Positions 43,294-52,207 of a stretch of 64,000 nt of DNA are shown piece after piece (positions within the stretch are counted from its first letter, which is position 1; every line of letters starts with the position of its first letter). A program made the position numbers and the translations under genes. Source of the stretch: Arthrobacter sp. efr-133-R2A-120 (GTDB taxonomy: Bacteria > Actinomycetota > Actinomycetes > Actinomycetales > Micrococcaceae); assembly GCF_030209835.1 (NCBI RefSeq), contig NZ_JARVRF010000001.1, positions 113,204 to 177,203 of the forward strand. Reading direction: 5' to 3'. The notes below the pieces were generated by a model. The model worked only from the letters and a program-made list of their open reading frames with translations, had not been told where the DNA came from and did not search any database.

Positions 43294-45066
43294 ATGAAAT
43301 CCCCTGCTGAGCCCGCGGCCTCGCAACCGAATGAGGTCCTGCCCGCTGACTATCGCCATAAACTCCAAATAGCAGAGCTTCGCGCAGATACGTTGTCCGA
43401 GCTCACGCAGCTAATGGCGGAAGGACCTGATTCACTCGCGCTTGCTCAAAGAGCAGTGGACTTGGTAGCCAGGGCAACAGACTCAGCAGGGGTTTTCGTC
43501 TACCTGTGGGATGAACAGGAACAAGTCCTTGTCATGCGCGCAGGCACCGCTGGAGTGCAAAGCCAGCAAGTGGGAAGAGTCACCCTTCGCCTCGGCGAAG
43601 GTGTAACTGGCTGGGTAGGGCTTACCAGACAGTCGGTTGTCCTTAACAAGAACATTCAGCAGGACCCGCGGTTCGTCAGCATCAGCGAACTCCAGGAAGA
43701 AGATTTCAATTCGATGCTGGTAGTCCCGATCGTGGCACCGACCGGGACCCTCCTTGGCGTGTTCAGCCTCTGGTCATATGAGGAGGAAGCCTTCACCTGG
43801 GAGTCAAAGCTGATTGCTGACGAGGTGGGAGTGCTGCTTGCCAGCGGCCTGCTGCAGGCTGAGACTGTTGATGACTTGCGGCGCCAATCCGCAGCAGCGC
43901 ATTTCCTTGTCGATTTCCCGATCAACTCCGCCACGTCCGTCCTGCAGTGCGCCCAAGTGGCCTCCCAGGCGATTCTTAAGCACATGAGCTCCGACGGCTG
44001 CGTCATCGAATATTTCGGGCGTGGTCCAGCCACGTCGCCGCCCACCGCCGTCGCAATGGACAAGGGCGAGCGAAGCGGAATCACGGTTCGAACCACTCAC
44101 TCACGAACGGCAACGTCCGAGTTCATTGAATCCAATTTCGCCGGACACGAGCGGATATCTGTCTCCTTTGGCCTGACGAGCACCCGGGGCATCGTCACGT
44201 GCTATCGTCCACGCCGCTATTCAACCAGAGAACTCGATCGGCTGAGCGCCATTTGCTCTCAGCTGGCCGCCCTGTTTGAAGCAGTGGAACTGGAGTCCGT
44301 CGGTTCATCCCATGCTTCACGCTTGCTCCGAAGCGTCGGCACGAGCACATTCGCCCGCATTCTCGAGGAGTCAGGCTGGTCCAAGGGCCGCACTCTGCCG
44401 GTCTTGGTGCGGGTGAAACGGCTGAAATTCGACTCTGATGCGGTGTCCAGGCGCATCGCCCCCTATCTTCAGGAGCTGGCCGGCCCCCGATCCCTCGTCT
44501 TTACGGAAGGCCCCCTCAGCCTGCTCTTTATCGATACCGCCTCCGGCTCCGGAGAAGAGATTAAGGCGAAGCTGGAGACAACTCTTTCTGACCTCGACGA
44601 ACACCGTGGAGTCTCAGCTTTCGCCGGCGTGGGTCCACTGGCGCGCGACGTCGCCTCTCTACAGCCAGCGCTTTCGGACGCCGAAACCGCACTGGCGTGG
44701 ACAGAACTGGTCGGCAGGACGTCAGGGAGAAGAGTCACCTCGTTCAGTGATATAGAACATCTGCAGGAACTGCCGCTCGTGGGGGAGGGGATGTCTGCAG
44801 AAATTAAGGGCGTGCTCGCTGAACTAAGGTCCCTTGTGCAGTACGACGCGGAAAATGGAACGCAGCTGGCCGAAACAGTTGCAATGCTTCTATCCAACAA
44901 AGGATCCATTGCCGACACAGTCTCGAAGCTGCACATTCACCGCAACACGCTCCGGCAACGCCTCCAGCGTGTGGAGCAGCTCATCGGGCATTCCTTCGAG
45001 GAAGCAGGAGACTGGCTGCCTACAGGCATTGCTGCCCGCCTGGCAATACGCGAAAGCGGCAAGTAG
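43294..45066 (+). CDS. GAF-domain PucR-family transcriptional regulator
   Basis: 590 aa. An N-terminal GAF sensor (about 40-190; LRLGEGVTGWVGLTRQSVVL, MLVVPIVAPTGTLLGVFSLW), a middle GGDEF-like/PucR region, and a C-terminal PucR HTH (KGSIADTVSKLHIHRNTLRQ). PucR-type proteins activate purine, amine or amino-acid catabolic genes in response to a substrate or metabolite. Four bases after the reductase gene, so it closes the P450 operon and probably feeds back on the TGTGCA-N3-TGCACA sites. Confidence 0.85.
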   Translation: MKSPAEPAASQPNEVLPADYRHKLQIAELRADTLSELTQLMAEGPDSLALAQRAVDLVARATDSAGVFVYLWDEQEQVLVMRAGTAGVQSQQVGRVTLRLGEGVTGWVGLTRQSVVLNKNIQQDPRFVSISELQEEDFNSMLVVPIVAPTGTLLGVFSLWSYEEEAFTWESKLIADEVGVLLASGLLQAETVDDLRRQSAAAHFLVDFPINSATSVLQCAQVASQAILKHMSSDGCVIEYFGRGPATSPPTAVAMDKGERSGITVRTTHSRTATSEFIESNFAGHERISVSFGLTSTRGIVTCYRPRRYSTRELDRLSAICSQLAALFEAVELESVGSSHASRLLRSVGTSTFARILEESGWSKGRTLPVLVRVKRLKFDSDAVSRRIAPYLQELAGPRSLVFTEGPLSLLFIDTASGSGEEIKAKLETTLSDLDEHRGVSAFAGVGPLARDVASLQPALSDAETALAWTELVGRTSGRRVTSFSDIEHLQELPLVGEGMSAEIKGVLAELRSLVQYDAENGTQLAETVAMLLSNKGSIADTVSKLHIHRNTLRQRLQRVEQLIGHSFEEAGDWLPTGIAARLAIRESGK

Positions 45067-45267
45067 TAAGCGTTCGTGCAGCACATAGAGCTAAATCCAG
45101 GTGTTCAGTATGCCCTGCGGCTAAGAGCGGAACTGCTCCATAGTAGTGAGCGGTCAGTGTCCGCAGGAACGCAAACGCCTAGCACCTTGAGCTGCTCCAG
45201 CGGGAGCCCGATGCACGCCCACAGGGTTATGTCAGGTCCCGTTCTAATTCAAAAAGGAAATTCGAGA

Positions 45268-46032
45268 ATGAAGCCGCACACTGAGTCATCCGGAGGAACC
45301 GGCAGCATACAGGTCCTGGTCATTCAGCCAGATCCACACTGTCCCCTTGACCGTTTCGCTTCGTGGTTAAGCGACGAGGGAATTACCGCAAGAGTTGTCC
45401 AGCCCTTTAATCACGACACTATCCCGCAAAACGTCGAAGAGGACGCTTTGGTGGTTCTGGGTGGGGACATGAGCTCCTTGGATGACCACGTCTACAGTTG
45501 GCTTGCAGATATTCGAAACCTCATTGTCGACGCTTCCGGCAACAGGAAGCCGACATTAGGCATCTGCCTTGGAGCTCAGCTGATGGCACAGGCATTCGGT
45601 GGAACCGTCACCCGGGGAGACCAGGGCCTTGAGGCAGGGGTAGTTCGGGTCGATTGGCAAGCCGACGCAGCCGAGGATCAGCTCGTGGGCGGGTTACCGC
45701 GTCCCTTCCTCGCCGGGTCCATGCACGGCGACGTGATCGCCCAACTTCCGCCCTCTGCGGTCTGGCTCGGCATGAGCGATCAGTATCCACACCAAGTCTT
45801 TCGCTTGGGTGACATGTTGTGGGGCGTTCAATTTCACCCGGAACTTTCGCCCGTTAGCTACCGTCAGTGGTTGACCCTGGTGGACGATAACGATCCCTTG
45901 GCCCTCCAGCGGGCGGGCCAAGGGATGAGCGAACTCGAGCAGCAGGACGAGACGGTGGCGGCCCACACAGAAGCACTGGCACGACGTTTCTCTGGGCTTG
46001 TGCGTGCCACTACTGGAGTAGCTGCAGGCTAA
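45268..46032 (+). CDS. Class I glutamine amidotransferase domain protein (GMP-synthase-like)
   Basis: 254 aa from ATG 45268, with AAAGGAAA upstream; the long frame before it has no start signal. Catalytic Cys in TLGICLGAQLMAQ and His in GVQFHPELSP. Resembles GuaA-like single-domain amidotransferases of amine/amino-acid clusters. It could be a second gamma-glutamyl hydrolase beside the PuuD-type enzyme. Followed by a strong terminator. Confidence 0.8.
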   Translation: MKPHTESSGGTGSIQVLVIQPDPHCPLDRFASWLSDEGITARVVQPFNHDTIPQNVEEDALVVLGGDMSSLDDHVYSWLADIRNLIVDASGNRKPTLGICLGAQLMAQAFGGTVTRGDQGLEAGVVRVDWQADAAEDQLVGGLPRPFLAGSMHGDVIAQLPPSAVWLGMSDQYPHQVFRLGDMLWGVQFHPELSPVSYRQWLTLVDDNDPLALQRAGQGMSELEQQDETVAAHTEALARRFSGLVRATTGVAAG

Positions 46033-46036
46033 ATCC

Positions 46037-46066
46037 CTGGGCCCGCAGACAAAGCTGCGGGCCCAG
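46037..46066 (+). terminator. Terminator after amidotransferase gene
   Basis: CTGGGCCCGCAG (46037-46048) and CTGCGGGCCCAG (46055-46066) are exact complements with loop ACAAAG. Confidence 0.7.
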
Positions 46067-46432
46067 CAAGACCCACTACAGCAATTTAGCTGTGGCAGAC
46101 CAGCGAGTTGTTCCGGTGGGCCCGATCAGCGGATTGGGGTCTCTCATTGTCAGCGGCGCCAACGTCCGCCCACGATGCTCGGCTCGCGAATGGACACATT
46201 TATGGTTCGAACGACTCCAACAGTGGCTTCTCCGTAAACCAACATTGTGTGGCGGCTTGTAGCCGCGGCTTGGACGTATCTTGGACCAGCCGCACAGCGA
46301 TTCTTGCCCGTGGGTCCAGTAAACCTACGGGCAGGAATACGTCGTTCGCCGGGTCCGTGGCGCTCAGATGCACCCGGGGAGTCGAGATCCGGGTAACGAA
46401 AGGTCTTTCCAGGCGTTCCTCCCGGGACCGCG
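46067..46432. other. Stretch without a supported gene
   Basis: About 365 bases. A minus-strand frame near 46200-46420 reads a coherent segment (TDPANDVFLPVGLLDPRARI) without a plausible start, so a decayed gene is possible. Otherwise nothing seen. Confidence 0.3.
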
Positions 46433-46927
46433 TCACGATACTTTCACGAGCGATGGTGCTCTCATGGTCAGCGGTGCCAGGATTTCTCCGGCAGAGTAGC
46501 TGTCTGCGAAGACAGCCGTACCTGAGCCCGTCAGCGCGACCTGGATATTCGCCCACATGCTGACGCCGTCTTCCACCGACACCGCCGGCAGATCGAGATT
46601 GGCGAGGCGCACGGTCTCGTTTCCTTGTTGGATGGACAGGTATGCTCCGTCGGGCCCCACTTCAATCTTCGGGTGGCTAATTGAGACCGACATAAGCCCA
46701 TGATGGGCGAGGAAGCGGGCCTCTCCACCGAACTGGAGCACAAAGTTACCCCCGTGAGACTCATCCAGAGTTCTGAAGGGGAAATAGAACTGTCGGGTAT
46801 TGGTCACGGCGGCACCCTCGCGCAGGAGTATTCGTCCATCGTGCATGGACTGCACGTACCGGACAAAGCTGTCTTTCACCGCCCAGGCCATGCCGAGATC
46901 TGCTCTTTCAACAGTAAGTTCGGACAT
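46433..46927 (-). CDS. HtaA-domain protein
   Basis: 164 aa from an ATG with GAAGGAACC upstream (a longer frame begins at 46981). The entire protein is one HtaA domain: MAWAVKDSFVRYV, FGGEARFLAHHGLMSVSISH, and SYSAGEILAPLTM. In corynebacteria HtaA domains bind heme at the cell surface, but this copy has no signal peptide or membrane anchor and stands alone, so it may be cytoplasmic. Actinobacterial single-domain homologues are common and uncharacterised. Confidence 0.7.
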   Translation of the reverse strand: MSELTVERADLGMAWAVKDSFVRYVQSMHDGRILLREGAAVTNTRQFYFPFRTLDESHGGNFVLQFGGEARFLAHHGLMSVSISHPKIEVGPDGAYLSIQQGNETVRLANLDLPAVSVEDGVSMWANIQVALTGSGTAVFADSYSAGEILAPLTMRAPSLVKVS

Positions 46928-47244
46928 CAGGGTTCCTTCGTCGTTGCCAGGTTGCACACTGCCGGTGGTGCTCCCGCCCACGCCAGGAATGGGAGTGGCT
47001 TACCGACTCTTCATATTCGACCATTTTCGTGCCGACTCAGATGAACGACATGTACCTCGGGCACAGCATTCGCATCGGCCATGTGCCTTGTGCCCATCCC
47101 TAAGGAAAGGCGGACCCTGGAACCGACTCGTCGTTGAGGTCCAGAGCCTGCTGACGGGACGCAGCCGGGGCCATGGTCACCTGGCGTTGGAACACTCGAT
47201 AGGCGAAAAGCGCGGATGGTTCCACCAGTCAAACAGGTCCTGAA

Positions 47245-47475
47245 TCAAATTGCCCTGTTCAGCCGTTCAGGCGCGATGCACTCGTAGACGAGCCCGGGAG
47301 GAATCTGGTGGCAGAGCTCCAGAGTGTAGGACCAGGGGCCGTGCCAGGTGACAAGAACACCCGAGGGTTCACCGGGGCCTCTTTGGGAACGCAGCCGGGT
47401 AATGGCCCATGACAATTCATAATCATCATGAGGCCGTTCCCAATGCTTTACGCCTTCAGACGCACCGTCCCTCAT
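47245..47475 (-). CDS. Small hypothetical protein, coupled to 47472-47729
   Basis: 76 aa. Its ATG overlaps the stop of the upstream small gene (ATGA at 47472-47475), which supports both as genuine. Trp-rich core (GVLVTWHGPWSYTLELCHQI). No family recognised. Confidence 0.45.
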   Translation of the reverse strand: MRDGASEGVKHWERPHDDYELSWAITRLRSQRGPGEPSGVLVTWHGPWSYTLELCHQIPPGLVYECIAPERLNRAI

Positions 47476-47729
47476 GGTGCAGCCGCATGTTGGAAGCCGG
47501 CGCCAAGGCTGGTCTTATCGGTTTCCCACTGGTAGTCGACCCACACGTTGAAACCGTCTGCTCGTTGAAAGAGGCGGCGGTGCTCGGCGCCGTCACCGCC
47601 GAGCCACAGAATTTGATCATCATCGGTAACTGCGTCGACAACTCCGCGGCGGATCTCATCATCCTGAAGTTTAACGATGACCAGCTGGCCAATCAGCGGC
47701 TGCCATTTCGATTGCAGGTGAAATGCCAT
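47472..47729 (-). CDS. Small SH3-like hypothetical protein
   Basis: 85 aa. Beta-rich pattern GQLVIVKLQDDEIRRGVVDA, DDDQILWLGGDGAEHRRLFQ, FNVWVDYQWE suggests a small barrel. It is recognisably related to the 95-aa protein at 62536-62823 (shared ILWL, R-x-x-F, VWV spacing). Function unknown. Confidence 0.55.
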   Translation of the reverse strand: MAFHLQSKWQPLIGQLVIVKLQDDEIRRGVVDAVTDDDQILWLGGDGAEHRRLFQRADGFNVWVDYQWETDKTSLGAGFQHAAAP

Positions 47730-47758
47730 TCGATGCTGTGCCCTTCCTATGGAGCGGG

Positions 47759-47788
47759 CTGTGTCTGCCTTCTATCCGGCAGACACAG
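47759..47788 (-). terminator. Terminator after alanine dehydrogenase
   Basis: CTGTGTCTGCC (47759-47769) and GGCAGACACAG (47778-47788) are exact complements, 8 bases past the ald stop on the minus strand. Confidence 0.7.
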
Positions 47789-47796
47789 ACGATGTC

Positions 47797-48912
47797 CTAG
47801 ACCGTTACGAGGTCTTGCCAGTCGGCGAGGTCATGCCCGTGGGCATCGCTGACAGACTTGTGGGTGACCTTGCCTGCCGCCACGTTCAGACCGCCGGCGA
47901 GAGCGGGGAGCCGGTCGAAAGCGCCCTTGACTCCGTGGTTGGCCAGAGCCACCGCGTACCGGAGCGTGACGTTGGTCAGCGCGTATGTGGAGGTGTTCGG
48001 AACGGCGCCAGGCATGTTGGCCACGCAGTAGAAGATGCTGTCGTGGACTTTGTACGTGGGTTCCTGATGCGTAGTGGGGTGCGTGTCTTCAAAGCAGCCG
48101 CCCTGATCCACGGCGATGTCCACCAGGACCGAGCCGGGCTTCATCCGGGCCACCAGGTCGTTGGTGACCAGCTTCGGAGCCTTCGCTCCCGGGATCAGGA
48201 CCGAACCGATCACCAGGTCGGCGTCCACCACTGACTTTTCGATCTCGTACTTGTTCGAGGCAACCGTCTTCAGGCGGCCCTGGTACTGAGCGTCCAGTTC
48301 GCGCAGCCGGTTGATGTTGATGTCCAGGATGGTCACGTCGGCGCCGAGGCCCAGCGCCATGGCCGCGGCGTTGGTGCCGGCGACGCCTGCACCGAGGACC
48401 ACGACTTTGGCGGGACGGACGCCCGGAACGCCGCCGAGCAGCACACCCTTACCCCCGGCCGGCGCCATGAGCGAGGTCGCACCCACCTGGACGGACAGCC
48501 GGCCCGCCACCTCGGACATCGGTGCGAGCAGCGGCAGGGCTCGGCCTTCCTGGACGGTCTCGTAGGCGATGGCCGTGACTCCGGAGTCGACAAGCGCCTG
48601 CGTCAGTGCGGGTTCCGCCGCGAGGTGAAGGTAGGTAAAGAGAAGTAGGCCCTTGCGGAAGTGGCGGTATTCAGATGCCACGGGTTCCTTTACCTTCATC
48701 ACCATGTCGGCCCGCGCCCAGGCCTCGTCTGCAGTCTGAACCATCTCGGCTCCGGCAAGTGCATACTCGTGATCGCTGATGCCGGAACCAACGCCTGCGC
48801 CGGTTTCCACAAGCACCTCGTGGCCGTTTGCCGTAAATTCATGCACGCCCGCGGCCGTGATGGCGACGCGGAACTCGTTGTTCTTGATTTCCTTGGGTAC
48901 GGAGATGATCAT
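47797..48912 (-). CDS. ald: L-alanine dehydrogenase
   Basis: 371 aa, full family length. MIISVPKEIKNNEFRVAI, catalytic Lys in VMKVKEP and His in TYLHLAAEP, Rossmann VVVLGAGVAGTNAAAMALGL, and IAVDQGGCFEDTHPTTHQEP. Interconverts L-alanine with pyruvate and ammonia using NAD. In this setting it can take up alanine made by transaminases acting on the amine pathway. Divergent from its likely Lrp/AsnC regulator. Confidence 0.95.
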   Translation of the reverse strand: MIISVPKEIKNNEFRVAITAAGVHEFTANGHEVLVETGAGVGSGISDHEYALAGAEMVQTADEAWARADMVMKVKEPVASEYRHFRKGLLLFTYLHLAAEPALTQALVDSGVTAIAYETVQEGRALPLLAPMSEVAGRLSVQVGATSLMAPAGGKGVLLGGVPGVRPAKVVVLGAGVAGTNAAAMALGLGADVTILDININRLRELDAQYQGRLKTVASNKYEIEKSVVDADLVIGSVLIPGAKAPKLVTNDLVARMKPGSVLVDIAVDQGGCFEDTHPTTHQEPTYKVHDSIFYCVANMPGAVPNTSTYALTNVTLRYAVALANHGVKGAFDRLPALAGGLNVAAGKVTHKSVSDAHGHDLADWQDLVTV

Positions 48913-49049
48913 GACTCATGCTTTCTGAGGGGATTGATACTTGTGGGCAAAAGAATGACAGAAAATGCGGAAACTCGAGCTTTTCTCGCAGTATCTGCGG
49001 GAGAATGGGGGAAACTGGTCAATCCCCGCATTGTGAGGAGCGTTACAAG
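48913..49049. promoter_or_regulatory. ald / Lrp divergent promoter
   Basis: 137 bp between divergent starts. An imperfect palindrome TCTCGCAG-TAT-CTGCGGGAGA near 48982-49002 is a candidate Lrp/AsnC site; ald genes of actinobacteria are commonly activated by such a divergent regulator. Confidence 0.5.
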
Positions 49050-49532
49050 GTGTCGGACTCGCAGAAACTGCAACAAGTGACTCTGGACGAAGTCGACCAG
49101 AAGCTTCTGGGCCTGCTGTCCAATAATTCAAGGCGCACCAATCAGTCGTTATCGGAAGCCCTCGGGCTTGCGCCTACAACCTGTCTTGCCCGCCTCAAGG
49201 CCCTCAAAGAGTCGGGCGTGATCAAGAGGTTCACCGTGGAAGTTGCCCCCGAAGCGATGGGCCTGCCCCTCCAAGCCTTGGTTAGCGTGAGGCTTAGGCC
49301 TGGCGCCCGGCATCTGATGAACGCCTTCGGAAACGAGCTGCGGGATCTGCCCGAAATCAAACAATTCTTCGTACTTGGAGGTGCAGACGATTTCTTGATC
49401 CACATCACGGCCAGGAACACCGAACACATCCGTCAATTCGTACTGGATCATCTGTCATCGAATCCGGCCGTCGCAGGCACTCAGACCAACCTCGTGTTTG
49501 AACATGGTCACGGAACCGCCCTCGGACTTTAG
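49050..49532 (+). CDS. Lrp/AsnC-family regulator of ald
   Basis: 160 aa from a GTG with GAGGAG upstream. N-terminal HTH (LDEVDQKLLGLLSNNSRRTN, QSLSEALGLAPTTCLARLKA) and C-terminal RAM ligand domain (LRDLPEIKQFFVLGGADDFL). Senses amino acids, probably alanine, and controls the divergent ald. Confidence 0.88.
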   Translation: MSDSQKLQQVTLDEVDQKLLGLLSNNSRRTNQSLSEALGLAPTTCLARLKALKESGVIKRFTVEVAPEAMGLPLQALVSVRLRPGARHLMNAFGNELRDLPEIKQFFVLGGADDFLIHITARNTEHIRQFVLDHLSSNPAVAGTQTNLVFEHGHGTALGL

Positions 49533-49798
49533 GTGGCCTAAGACAAACTGCCGTCGAAGCCCGAGTCGGGAAGGATAACCACCGGAGCGCTCATTGGTGC
49601 TCTTCGCTCCTCCCGATCAACGTGGCCGTTATCGCTGGGTTTCGTGCTCAAGACATCTGCGGCAGACGTGAGTCAGCGAAACAGGATGAGCACTGAGCAG
49701 TTCCGGTCCATGTCCTGCACTAGTGAGGGACGCCGCCAACTGCTCCAATGGAATTACGAGACGCGAAAGTGGCGCTCACCAGGGAAAGGAAACCGAAA

Positions 49799-50221
49799 GT
49801 GTCATCCTCAGATGCACGTAACCCCGACTTTCAGAAAATCTTCGAAAGCCTGCCGAACCAATACATCATCGTCACCCCCGACAGAAAGATTGTCGCTGCC
49901 ACTGACTCGTTCCTTGCATCTACGGGAAAGAGCCGTGAGGGAATCATCGGCATGGACATCCTTGACGCCTTTCCGGACAACCCGGACAACCCTGATGCCA
50001 AGGGAACAGAGATTCTGCGCAGCTCCATCGAGCGTGTTGTCGAGACCGGAAAAATCGACATTCTTCCGCCTGTTCGCTATGACATCGAGAACGCAGACGG
50101 GATTTTCGAGCCCCGGTGGTTCCAGCCCCTGAACGCTCCGGCTTTCGACGGTGAGGGCAAGCTCGTCTACGTCCTGCACGGGGCGGAAGACATTACGGCT
50201 CAAATGATAAGCAAAAGCTGA
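49799..50221 (+). CDS. Stand-alone PAS-domain protein
   Basis: 140 aa from GTG 49799, with AAGGAA upstream (ATG 49748 is in frame but poorly placed). The whole protein is one PAS fold of the type that precedes histidine kinases in actinobacteria (FESLPNQYIIVTPDRKIVAA, EGIIGMDILDAFPDNPDNPD, VLHGAEDITAQ). No kinase domain follows; a signalling adaptor or kinase remnant. Confidence 0.75.
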   Translation: MSSSDARNPDFQKIFESLPNQYIIVTPDRKIVAATDSFLASTGKSREGIIGMDILDAFPDNPDNPDAKGTEILRSSIERVVETGKIDILPPVRYDIENADGIFEPRWFQPLNAPAFDGEGKLVYVLHGAEDITAQMISKS

Positions 50222-50265
50222 ACCTCCCGGAATCAGCCGTCACCGACCCGATAAGGACCCAAATC

Positions 50266-51045
50266 ATGGACGACGTAAAAGTGACCCTCATTGGAGGACC
50301 CACCCTGCTCCTTGAGATCGCCGGCTACCGGATGATCACTGACCCCACCTTCGATTCTCCCCAGGTTTACCATCACCCAATCGCCGGGCCTGTTACCAAG
50401 AAGCTCGGCCCGAGCGCCACCCCCGAGGAGCTTGGTCAAGTTGACCTTGCTCTCGCATCCCACGAGCACATCGACAATTTGGACGTGGCCGGCCGGGGTT
50501 TTCTGACGATGATGCCGCTTGCCCTCACCACGAAGGAGGCTGCGGAGAGCTTCGGCCCCAACGTCCGAGGGATCAGCGACTACGACGTTCATACCGTTGC
50601 GCTTCCCGATGGAAGGTGGATGAAGATCACGGCAGTGCCAGCGCATCATGGCCCGGAGGGCGTGTGGGACGCGCTCGGTCCTGTTATTGGCTTCGTCCTC
50701 GAAGCAGAGGGCATGCCCACGATATATATCAGCGGCGACAACTCCGAGCTCGATATCGTGCGTGAAATCGCCGATCGTTTTCCAGCTATTGATATCGCTG
50801 TACTCTTCGTCGGTGGCGCCAAATTCGATGTGATCGCGGATGGGGCGTACATCACCCTCAGCAATGATCGAGCACTGGAAGCGGCCAAGATCATGGGAGT
50901 CAAGAAGGTCGTTCCAGTGCACGAGGACTCGTGGGAACATTTCAGCCAAAATGCGGACCAGATCAGCAAGCTTTTTGCGGACGCTGGGCTGAGCGACCTC
51001 ATCATCGCCTTAAAGCCGGGAGAGTCTGCCGACATCCGACTCTAG
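50266..51045 (+). CDS. Metallo-beta-lactamase-fold hydrolase (UlaG-like)
   Basis: 259 aa. IGGPTLLLEIAGYRMITDPT, metal motif ASHEHIDNLDVAGR, PAHHGPEG, YISGDN and PVHEDSWEHF match the UlaG-like branch. Hydrolyses a lactone, phosphoester or amide; substrate unknown. Separated from the PAS gene by 44 bases and ended by a 16-bp terminator stem. Confidence 0.82.
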   Translation: MDDVKVTLIGGPTLLLEIAGYRMITDPTFDSPQVYHHPIAGPVTKKLGPSATPEELGQVDLALASHEHIDNLDVAGRGFLTMMPLALTTKEAAESFGPNVRGISDYDVHTVALPDGRWMKITAVPAHHGPEGVWDALGPVIGFVLEAEGMPTIYISGDNSELDIVREIADRFPAIDIAVLFVGGAKFDVIADGAYITLSNDRALEAAKIMGVKKVVPVHEDSWEHFSQNADQISKLFADAGLSDLIIALKPGESADIRL

Positions 51046-51055
51046 CAATCGGACC

Positions 51056-51104
51056 GCAGAATCGAAGGTTGGACGGTTTGCTGTCAACCTTCGATTCTGC
51101 GTTT
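51056..51104 (+). terminator. Terminator after MBL-fold gene
   Basis: GCAGAATCGAAGGTTG (51056-51071) and CAACCTTCGATTCTGC (51085-51100) are exact complements followed by GTTT. Confidence 0.8.
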
Positions 51105-51150
51105 AAAGGCAGACCCAGTGAAGGCCGGCCACGGACAACGCGGGATCAAC

Positions 51151-51171
51151 GTATGTGCGCGGCGCACATAC
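51151..51171. promoter_or_regulatory. Perfect 9-3-9 palindrome before HxlR gene
   Basis: GTATGTGCG, then CGG, then CGCACATAC. It lies 67 bases upstream of the HxlR-family start. The inner TGTGC...GCACA resembles the TGTGCA-N3-TGCACA sites of the amine cluster. Likely an autoregulatory operator. Confidence 0.65.
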
Positions 51172-51237
51172 AACCGCCCATCGAGTCGGGAAGAATGGCG
51201 GCAGCACAACTCACAAATCGCTTGGAGCTCAGGGACG

Positions 51238-51960
51238 ATGACCATTGCAGAGCACTTCACCCGAGAACACGACGAGCTGGCAAACGCAACAGGGCGCATG
51301 AGTGCCGACTATTGGTCCATATCGCAAGGGCTGCGGCTGGTGGGCGACCGCTGGTCCCTATTGATCGTACGTGAACTGCTCGGCGGTGAAATGGGGTTCA
51401 ATGATATGTCCCGCGCGCTGCCTGACATCTCAAGAACGCTGCTATCCCAGCGGCTGAAGCGGCTGGTCCAGCTGGAGCTTGTCATTCGCAACGATGAAGC
51501 CGGCCCCCGCGGCTCACGCCGCTATAGACTGACGCCCAGCGGCTACGGGCTGCGGCAAACCTTGGAGTCGCTCGGTCTCTGGGCAAGTCAATGGCAAGCG
51601 CCCTTTGAGAATGACCTGCGGGCAGGGCTTGGCAACCTTCTCGAACACATGGGCCGCAGCCTCGTGACAGATTCCCTGCCTCGGAAGTCGATTGTCCTCG
51701 CGTTCGAGTTCGACAACGTCAGGGGAGCACCCTTTCAAGGTTTGATCTGCAGAGAAAACAACAAGACAACCTCGAGTATCGGACGGTCAGAACGTATCCC
51801 TGATCTTCAGATCCATGTCGCACCCCGGGTCCTCTACGATCTCTGGTGGGGTCTTCGCCGCTGTGAGGATGCAAGGAAGCTGGGCTCCATCGGATTTGTT
51901 GGCCCAGAGGAGTGGGCTGCTGCCTTCTCCGGTTGGTTCGCTCCTCGAGCAGCTTCCTAG
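51238..51960 (+). CDS. HxlR-family transcriptional regulator with C-terminal ligand-type domain
   Basis: 240 aa from ATG 51238. HxlR winged helix at about 15-110 (SQGLRLVGDRWSLLIVRELL, MSRALPDISRTLLSQRLKRL, RRYRLTPSGYGLRQTLESLG). HxlR proteins of about 110 residues are usual; the extra 130 residues resemble SCP2-like ligand domains. A perfect palindrome precedes it. Target could be itself or the glycosidase at 52208. Confidence 0.8.
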   Translation: MTIAEHFTREHDELANATGRMSADYWSISQGLRLVGDRWSLLIVRELLGGEMGFNDMSRALPDISRTLLSQRLKRLVQLELVIRNDEAGPRGSRRYRLTPSGYGLRQTLESLGLWASQWQAPFENDLRAGLGNLLEHMGRSLVTDSLPRKSIVLAFEFDNVRGAPFQGLICRENNKTTSSIGRSERIPDLQIHVAPRVLYDLWWGLRRCEDARKLGSIGFVGPEEWAAAFSGWFAPRAAS

Positions 51961-52207
51961 TGCTCCATGCCCCACTGAACAATCCAGATGCCTCTGCGGA
52001 CTGCCGGCCCGCGCCTTTTCCCTGCTTTCTTCGCCGTTATTTCCGCTGCACAGGTTCCCCTCTTTTCCTGATGCAACTGAGGGACACCAAACAAGGACTG
52101 CATCCCTTAGCAAGGGGAGAGTAGGGTCAATTAAACACAGGCGCCGTCGCCCAGGAATGTCCAGCAGACCGCGTTTGTGCCGGTGCTGCTTTCTTGGAGG
52201 AACCAGT

